Assembly: GCA_011032825.1 (NCBI GenBank)
Contig: JAADJZ010000036.1
Location: forward strand, 62,001-126,000
Length of the DNA stretch: 64,000 bases
Origin: Massariosphaeria phaeospora
Taxonomy: Eukaryota; Ascomycota; Dothideomycetes; Pleosporales
Direction: 5' to 3'
In this document: positions 57,388-64,000 of the stretch, piece by piece
How positions within the stretch are numbered: position 1 is the stretch's first letter
Layout: each line of letters opens with the position of its first letter
Position numbers and translations under genes: made by a program
Notes under the pieces: generated by a model
Databases searched by the model: none
The model's input: only the letters and a program-made list of their open reading frames with translations
Told to the model about the DNA's origin: nothing

Positions 57388-59800
57388 TATACTTATCTTT
57401 TAGAATTCGCCTTATAATGCGCTTTAAAACGTTAATATAATTAATATTTCTTAGCAACTTTATAAAACTAAGTAGGCTTAACTAGCTAAATAAAATATTA
57501 ATTCTATTAGATCTACTTCTATAGATACTAGTATAACTACTAATAGTACTAAATAATAAATAGTTATTTCTACGCTTGCGCTTTTATTTTCTACTACTAT
57601 TAAGCGTTGTAGAGAGCTACGGTTTTATATACTAAATAAAAATTAGCTTAATACTATATACTTATCTTAGTAAAATAGTAGAAAGCTAGTTTACTAACTT
57701 AAGTAAGTTTAGAAATAAAGAGAATACTATAGAAAAAATAGCAAAAGCTAATTGTATCAAGGCTTAGAAAAACAAAATACGTAGATATAAAAATAAGTAA
57801 TAGAAAACTATAAAAGCTTGCTTTATTTAAAAAAGTAATTTAGATTTTAATAATAAAAATCTTTACTTCTCTAGTAGCTCTAATAATGTAAGTAAAAAAG
57901 AAAAAGCTAATAAAGAAAAAAGTAAAGATTCTAGAGAAGTTAAAAGCAAAAAATAATATAATAATAATAAAGAAAAAGAAATTTATGCAAACTATATAAA
58001 CTCTACTTTCTAATCTGCATTAAAACATAATTTAGCTTAGCGCAATAGAATAATTTAGCTATACCTAACTATTAAATTGCTTTGCAAAATTAAATCTACG
58101 TTTACAAAATTTTGAAGTATGTTGTTTTACTATTAGAACTTTATACTAAGAAGAAATTAATACTTTTCTAAAGCAACTTCTTAGTAAACACGTTTTGTAC
58201 TTTTAGTAATAATATCTATTATATAGAGAAAGTTTTTAATAGAAAAAGTTTTTTAGCACCTAAAAGTATCTAGTAAAGTAAAATGAATATTTTAATAATA
58301 AAAATTCTTTTGTGTGTAAACGAAGTTGCAAAGAGCTTTGTACTTTTATCTTTTAGCTTTAGCGCTTTTAAAAAAAAAAAAACTACAATAATAGCTTATA
58401 ATAGAATAATATACTTTTTTACGCAAAGTATTAGCTTACTTAGCTTTTTTCTAGAGCTTATCTACTACTAATTACTTATACAACTACTTAAAGAACTTCT
58501 AGTAAAAAGTAGCAGCTTTAATAGTATAAACGCAACTATTTAGTTTAATTTTACTATTTAGCTTGTTATTCTTAGCTATTAAACTATTATATAGAAATAG
58601 ATAGTTGCGATAAAACGCGTATTAATAACTAAAAACTAAATTAGCCTAACGCTAAACACAATACAAACAAAATAAATATCTATTAAGCTACTTAGATATA
58701 TTCTTATAAGCTCTACCTATTTTTAATATAGCAAGCTCTATTTTATTCTTAGTAAATAGCTAGAACGCGTAAATATTCTTAGTTACTTTTTTAATAGGCT
58801 TAGGTATATTAGGCTCTAGAGTTTTATAAGTAAAGTTGTAAATAATAGTTAAGTACTCTCTATTATAGATTTGCTTTAGAGTAGACTAAATACTATTAAG
58901 CTTTTTATAAAGCTTATAACGTTATTCTTAACTACCTATTCTTTATATAAGCACTTGTTGCTATTATTAATAATAAGTATCTTGCACTTTACCTAGTCTA
59001 GGTAATAGTATTTACTATTACTTTAAAACGTAATATAACATACGTAAAAGTATTACGTTTACTTACTATAGTCTAGAATATTATTACTAACTTTTATCTA
59101 GTTTATAATAACTTGCAGAAAGTTAGTATAGTAGAGAAAAAGCTAAGAAAAGTAAGTATATAAAGAACTAGCTACTAGTTATATAATTAGCTACTAAATA
59201 CTCTATAGTAACCTATAATACTCTAAAGAAACTTACTAATTCTTATAAAAAAAAAATGTTGTTGTAGTATTGTTATTGTAATTTTGTTGTAATTGAACTA
59301 TTTACTTGCCGCAAAAGTTTGCTTTTATATATACTTAATATTCCTACATTGTATATAAACAATGTAAACAAAAAGTTATAAATAGTCTTTGTTCTAAACA
59401 ATGTAGTAAATAATGTTATAGTTTATTTATAGATTTTAACAATGTTTCTTTGTTATAAACAATGTTATAACTTTATTTATAGTTATTAACAATGTATAAC
59501 AAAGAATTTCTTTGTCTATAATAAAAACATTGTTTATTAACAATTTATAAGTTATACTTATAGTAGTTATAAACTTAAATATAGCTTATATACTATATTT
59601 AGTATTCTAACAATTCTAACGTTAATTAAATTTTAAACATTAGAATTTAGCGAAGTTAGTATAAGAATAAAAAATAAAATAAACTAGTATAAGCTAACGT
59701 AGATTTCTAGCGAGTTGCTTACTTAAGCAAGTTGCTTACCTACGCTAAGCTTTCTCTCTACTACTTACTTTTTTCTTTTTACTACTTTCTCTCTAGTACC
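57388..59800. other. AT-rich stretch, coding relics not recognised
   Basis: 2.4 kb with no intact gene. A Ser/Thr/Arg-rich coding-like stretch is visible on the plus strand near 57,500-57,800, and a 62-codon ORF at 58,283-58,471 has no recognisable motif. I could not assign the sequence to any transposon family; a degraded DNA transposon is possible. Confidence 0.4.
59355..59545. repeat. clustered AACAATGT repeats
   Basis: At least seven copies of AACAATGT or its complement ACATTGTT occur within about 190 bases, spaced irregularly with TTATAA and TTTATAG words. Arrays of short motifs like this occur at subterminal regions of some DNA transposons, but no termini were identified. Confidence 0.6.
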
Positions 59801-61500
59801 TAGTACAAGTTAAAATAATTAAAATTACTTAAAATTAACTGCTGCATTTAATTTACACGTGCGTTTATTATGCTTTAGCTTGCTGCAAAGTCTACAGCGT
59901 TTTAAAAGCTAGCTGCTCTAGCTACTAGCATTACTACAAGCTTTTTTCTTTGCTTTTTTTTATTACTGCGCGTTTTAAACGCTTTAAAAGCTGTTAAGCG
60001 CACGCTTTTTTAACTATAAAAGTACTTTTCTGCTGCACACGCTTTCTCTTGTGCAATTTTTATTGCAAGAAAGCTTTGTTAGCAGCTTAAAGTTTAGCAA
60101 CTTAGTTGCGTAGTAACAGCATAAAAGCTGCTACATACTTCGCGCCTTTAAAAAGCTTTGCAAAAGCATTTACTATTAAAGTAAAAAGCTATCTACATGC
60201 TTTTAAATTCTCTTTTAAATTAGCGTTAATTGCAACTTAAATTCTAGAGTATTGCTTAAGGTTTAAGACTACTAAAAACTATTTTTTATAATAGGTAATA
60301 GTAAAGTGCAAAGCTGTACGTTAAGCTTTAAAATTACTACTTCTAAGTTAAATAGAACTAATCTAGCACTTTAAAAGCTTTTTTAAATATTGCTTTTTGT
60401 AATAGAAGCGTCGTAAGCGCTAATAAAGCATAGCAGAAACTTAAGTTTAATAATGTAGTTAATGCGATTGCGCATTAGATCTTTAGCTTAGCAGCTGTTT
60501 GCTTTTTTTAAAAGCGCAAAACAGCTAATATTAAAAAGCTATAGAAAGTACAACAAGTAAAGAAGTATGCATAAAGTAATAATGCTATTATTTTTGTAGT
60601 ACTACTAGAAAGCAAGCAAGTTATAGCTTTTATAGCTATTAATAAAAGCAAGCTATATTCGGCACTCTATTTTTTATATACAGCACTTCAAAACAAAGCT
60701 AGCTAATAAGCAACTACTGTACTAATTTAAGCTACTGCAAAAGTACTAGCTACAAATTAGTAAGCGCTTTACTGCTTTAGCTTTTGCTTATTCGAAATCT
60801 ACGCGCTAGCAAAGCTAGCAATTTGCGAGTTTATTCAATTTGCTTCGAATTTATAGTAGAATGTTGCTATTTTAAGCAAGTTAGTTTATATTTTCTTAGC
60901 AACTTTTACTTTCTCTATAACTTTATTACTACATACGCTATCGCGTCTAGAAAAGCAACTTAGTGCGAGAAATAGCAAAATTAGCGCTTTTGCCTAGCGC
61001 TAAGCTTTAGATAACTTAGCGTTGCAATTTCTATTTTCCGCTGTAGCTAGTGCTAGTAGAATTAAGTTATTCGAAGTTTTGATATTGTAGCAAAACCTTA
61101 GAGCTTATTTATTGCATTTCGCTTGCGTACGGCTCGAACTAAAGTGCTACATATAAAAAACAAAGTACCGAATATAACCTACTTTAATAAAAAATAAACG
61201 TACTGTTTTAATAGTACGTTTTTTTGTATAAGCGTTAAAGTGCTTTAACTACTTTAAACTTAGCTCGTTGTTTGTTTAGCTGTTTTTATAAACTGCAATA
61301 ACCTAGTTGCAAAGTAAGCTATTCTCTTTGTACTAAGCAAAAAATTAGTTTTTGCTTTAAAAAATAATAAAGAGTAGAATAGCTTACTTTATTGCTACTA
61401 CTATTGTTTACTTTCTATTACTTTACTACACTATTTTCGGCTATTTTTAACGCTTTAAGCTAGTAATTACTATACCTATTAAAATCTAGCTTGTTATAAA
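59800..61500 (-). pseudogene. Fot1/pogo transposase relic (copy 5), interrupted
   Basis: The minus strand carries DDE_1 sequence at 61,200-61,500 (FNKTSF, AILLFIIF, then LKHFNAYTKKRT). Lower down, at about 60,330-60,480, are the block homologous to copy 2 (ITKLKF type) and a zinc knuckle KRCRLCSKLKHNKRTC near 59,850-59,890. The middle is interrupted by the short inverted-repeat element at 60,654-61,176. Stops throughout. Confidence 0.75.
60654..61176. mobile_element. 523-bp inverted-repeat element (MITE-like)
   Basis: The ends are inverted copies of about 35 bases. The left end starts TATATTCGGCACTCT and the right end finishes GTACCGAATATA. TA at each outer edge fits a TA target duplication. 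The interior has no coding content. It sits inside Fot1 copy 5. Confidence 0.7.
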
Positions 61501-61711
61501 TGTAAAGAAATTGCTAGAGTAAGCAAGTTCTAATGTAGAAAGTAATAAATTAATGCAGTTCTATTTATAAAATAAAAGAGCTTTTTATACTTTCTACGCT
61601 ACGCTGGAATTTATTAGTGCTTAGCTAGAAGTTAGCAAAGTAATTTCGTACGAAATTGCTCTAACTAAGGCCTAGCAGCTAAGGTATTTTATTAGGCATT
61701 CGCTTATTACA
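61501..61711 (-). repeat. 3' LTR of the fourth gypsy-like element
   Basis: Reverse complement of 57,177-57,387, with intact TG..CA ends. Sits inside Fot1 copy 5. Confidence 0.75.
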
Positions 61712-62219
61712 TAAGCTTTCTTGCGTTTGTTAAAGTAAATACAAAAACGCTTAAGCTTTTAGAAAAATTCTTTAGAGAATTCTTGCTTTAGCAGAGTAAG
61801 CAACTAAAGCTGCTTGCACTCGTTATAAGCTTCTTCTCTTAACTACAAACTTTTTAGCTACTTTTTTACAGCTTTTGCTTTGCTGTTCTCGCTTTTCGCG
61901 CGTTTTCGCAGCTTCTGCTTTATTATAGTAAAAAAGAATACTACTTTAAAAAAGCTGTTTGCGTTGGCTAGCTTGTTTACGCTTGTTTCTACGTCGCGCT
62001 AGTCAAAGCGTTAGCGTAAAGTTAAAGCTTTTGTTAATTTAAAAGTTAGTAATGTTAGCTTTGCTAATAAGCAGCTAGTTGCGTTTTGCTACTTGCAAAG
62101 AAAAAGTAGAAAGCAACTTAAAAAAAAGTAACTTAAAGAATTACGCGCTTGTTTGTAAAGTTTAGACTTTTTACGCTTGTTGCGTAGAAAACATAAATTA
62201 CTAATTTAAGCTTTGCATA

Positions 62220-62655
62220 ATGCCTTTTAAGCGCAGCTTTAAAATAACTTGCTTTGCTTATTATAACGCTTATGTATTATATTGTTTAGTAAGTTCTAGT
62301 GCTTTACTTGTTAGTTCTTTTTTAACTTTTTTTTAAATTCTGTTTAACTTTTATGCTAATATTAACGACATTCTCGCGCTTAAGCTTAACCTCGTTAACA
62401 ACCTGCTTAGTTCTAAAGTAACGCTAAAAAAAATAAACAACGTTGTTTAGGCTATACTTTTTAGGCTTAAAATAGAAATCGCGCGTATAAAAGTAGAAAA
62501 AGTAGCTGCTAGTAAATATTTCTACGTTAATTGCTCGTTTCTACTCGTTAAAGTCTTAACTATTTAGCATATTAAAGTAATTAAGAGTTTTAAAGTTGTA
62601 TTTGAGAATGTCGTTAGTATGCTAACTTGTGTAGTAAGTTTTTTAACTAGTTCTA
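62220..62655 (+). pseudogene. coding-like antisense frame in the fourth gypsy element
   Basis: One plus-strand frame from an ATG at 62,220 reads a Cys/Tyr segment (C-FA-Y-YNAYVL-Y-C). From about 62,355 follows a long helix-like stretch (NDILALKLNLVNNLLSS, then LFRLKIEIARIKVEKVAASK) with only a few TAG/TAA interruptions, while the opposite strand is full of stops there. It lies antisense to pol between the integrase and the 3' LTR, the same position as the Zn2Cys6-like frames. Only half a cysteine cluster is visible; a C-x2-C pair appears in a shifted frame at about 62,301. A weak case. Confidence 0.4.
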
Positions 62656-64000
62656 GTTAAATCTGCTATTAACATTGTTTTAAAATAAAACTTTTGCAAG
62701 TAGCTTTAACTAGGTTGTTAGTACTTTTAACTAGCTTGCTGCTTTAAGTAGTTGTAACTTTTAACTATTTAATTCGCAAGCCGAACTTTTTTGTAGCGCG
62801 TTTAAAAGTACTTTTGCGTTTACTAGCATAAACTTAAGCTAGAATAACAGTAAGAGTTTTAGCGCTAAAGTAAGTAACGCATTAGTTTTTTTTTTTTAAG
62901 ATAAAAACGTTGATATGTAGATTTTTTTTCTTGCTAGTTAGCTAAACTGCTAGAGCGTTTCTGCTAAAGCGTTTCTACTTAAAATACTTTTTGCCTAATA
63001 AATGTTAAACTAAGTTTCTAAACATACTATGCTTGTAACTAGTAAAAATTTTAAATAAGTATTGCTAACGGCAAAAAGTAAAATTTTTCTTGCTTTCTTG
63101 TTTTCTAGCGGTAACTTTTATTTGCGGTTTTAGCGTTTAGTTGTTCTAAAAATTAGATTACTTAATACGAAGCTTTAAAAAAGCTGTTCGTCGTTGTTCT
63201 AGTAGAGTGCTAAAGCGTTTTTCTAAACTAACAAAGCTTTTGTATCTTTAAGATTTTTAACAAGCTTTTAAGTTTTTTAATTGTACTTAACTTATTTTAC
63301 TTAGTATTGCTTTCGCTAGCTTTTTTTAACTTTCTTTTGTCGCTTTGCTGTAATACTTTTAACAAGGTATTCTGCTACTTTTTTAATTTGAATGCTAGCT
63401 AGGCGCTAGTTTGTAGTAACTTAGCCGTTAAAGAAGTTGCTTGCTACGAGCTTTAACTAGTTTATAGAAAAAATTAAATTAATTTTAAACAGCGTATTCA
63501 AGCGAACGTTAGCTACAAATTTAACTTTTAGCACGAAAAACTTGCTATTCTTTTAGTTAAGTTTCTTGCTAAGGTAGTTGTTAAAAAGCTGTTTACTATA
63601 TTGCAGCTAAACTTTGTTTTCTACTCGTAGAATAGGCGCTTTCTTGCGGTGTCTATTCGCTTATTTTTTCTACTTTTATTAGGCTTTAGCTATTGCTGCT
63701 TAAGCGAAGTTAACTACTTCTTTAATTTTCTACGCTATGTTTGAAGCGCTTTGAGCTAGATTAAAAAAATTCTAGTGCAAAGCGTCTGCGGTTTTATTAG
63801 CTTTAAACTAGATAGAGTTTATTTTGTAACTATGTTGTAAAAAAAACAAGCTAACTTTTGTAAAAACTGCTTTTTTGCTTTAAATAGCGATTTAGACTAT
63901 TGAGCACAGCGCTGCTTAGTTTTTCTAGTTTCAATCTACAAAAAAGCGAAAAACGAATTTAAATATTAAATTTGCTTTTTCTGTAGCTTTGTTCGTTTTT

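Larger units (their letters stand above)
61501..64000 (-). mobile_element. fourth gypsy-like element, 3' part, runs off the right edge
   Basis: The 3' LTR is 61,501-61,711 (211 bp, TG..CA). The interior extends right on the minus strand. At 63,340-64,000 it encodes the end of an integrase related to that of the chromodomain element: NKATEKANL, then ALCSIV-IAI, KAVFTKVSLFFLQHSYKINSI and a KTADAL segment. Between 61,712 and about 63,330 is an extra 1.6 kb, with coding-like frames on both strands, that the chromodomain copies lack. Confidence 0.7.

Noticed and set aside
16569..64000. CRISPR-like or centromeric satellite array in the AT-rich half
   Set aside because: Repeats are dispersed LTR/TIR copies and transposon relics. 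There is no regular repeat-spacer array or tandem satellite, although an AT-rich RIPped centromere-proximal location cannot be excluded.

Overview
The window looks like a piece of a filamentous ascomycete (Pezizomycotina) chromosome, possibly a dothideomycete. The genes have short GT..AG introns (48-218 nt) with CTGAC/CTAAC-type branch points. They include Tma23, Thg1 and a Pah1/Ned1-type lipin. The rest of the window is transposon sequence scarred by C-to-T change in a pattern typical of repeat-induced point mutation (RIP). No viral, bacterial, rRNA, tRNA or CRISPR feature was found.

Bases 1-16,570 are a normal gene-rich block. From left to right: the 3' end of an unrecognised gene (+); a two-exon RRM-like, probably mitochondrial protein (+); the nucleolar G-patch protein Tma23 (+); a 1.4-kb intergenic region packed with about ten different microsatellites; a seven-exon tRNA-His guanylyltransferase Thg1 (-) whose last exon holds a roughly 500-residue low-complexity insertion; a lipin-type phosphatidate phosphatase (-); and, divergent from it, a three-exon fibronectin-III/coiled-coil protein of unknown function (+). 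These are housekeeping genes and do not form a pathway cluster.

Within about 170-270 bases of the last stop codon the composition switches sharply to AT-rich, TAA/TAG-rich sequence that runs to the right edge. This half is a nested transposon graveyard. I can support: at least five Fot1/pogo (DDE_1) transposase relics; a nested pair of Ty3/gypsy elements (inner 23,707-30,829 with 500-bp LTRs and TSD TTGTT, inside an outer element 22,090-35,535 with 220-bp LTRs); two copies of a chromodomain gypsy element with 288-bp LTRs (36,834-42,795 minus, TSD GTAGA, inserted in a Fot1 relic; 49,626-55,578 plus); a Ty1/copia relic; a separate gag-protease relic; fragments of a further gypsy family; and two short inverted-repeat elements. 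No retroelement or transposase frame is intact, and the three reverse transcriptases checked have altered YLDD boxes.

The most interesting signal is a second, antisense reading frame between the end of pol and the 3' LTR in two gypsy families (three copies, with a weak fourth case in another family). It carries six cysteines with the spacing of a fungal Zn2Cys6 cluster, followed by a Lys/Arg-rich and then a Ser-rich segment. It includes the longest uninterrupted ORF in the AT-rich half. It suggests that these retrotransposons carried a DNA-binding-type protein encoded opposite to gag-pol.
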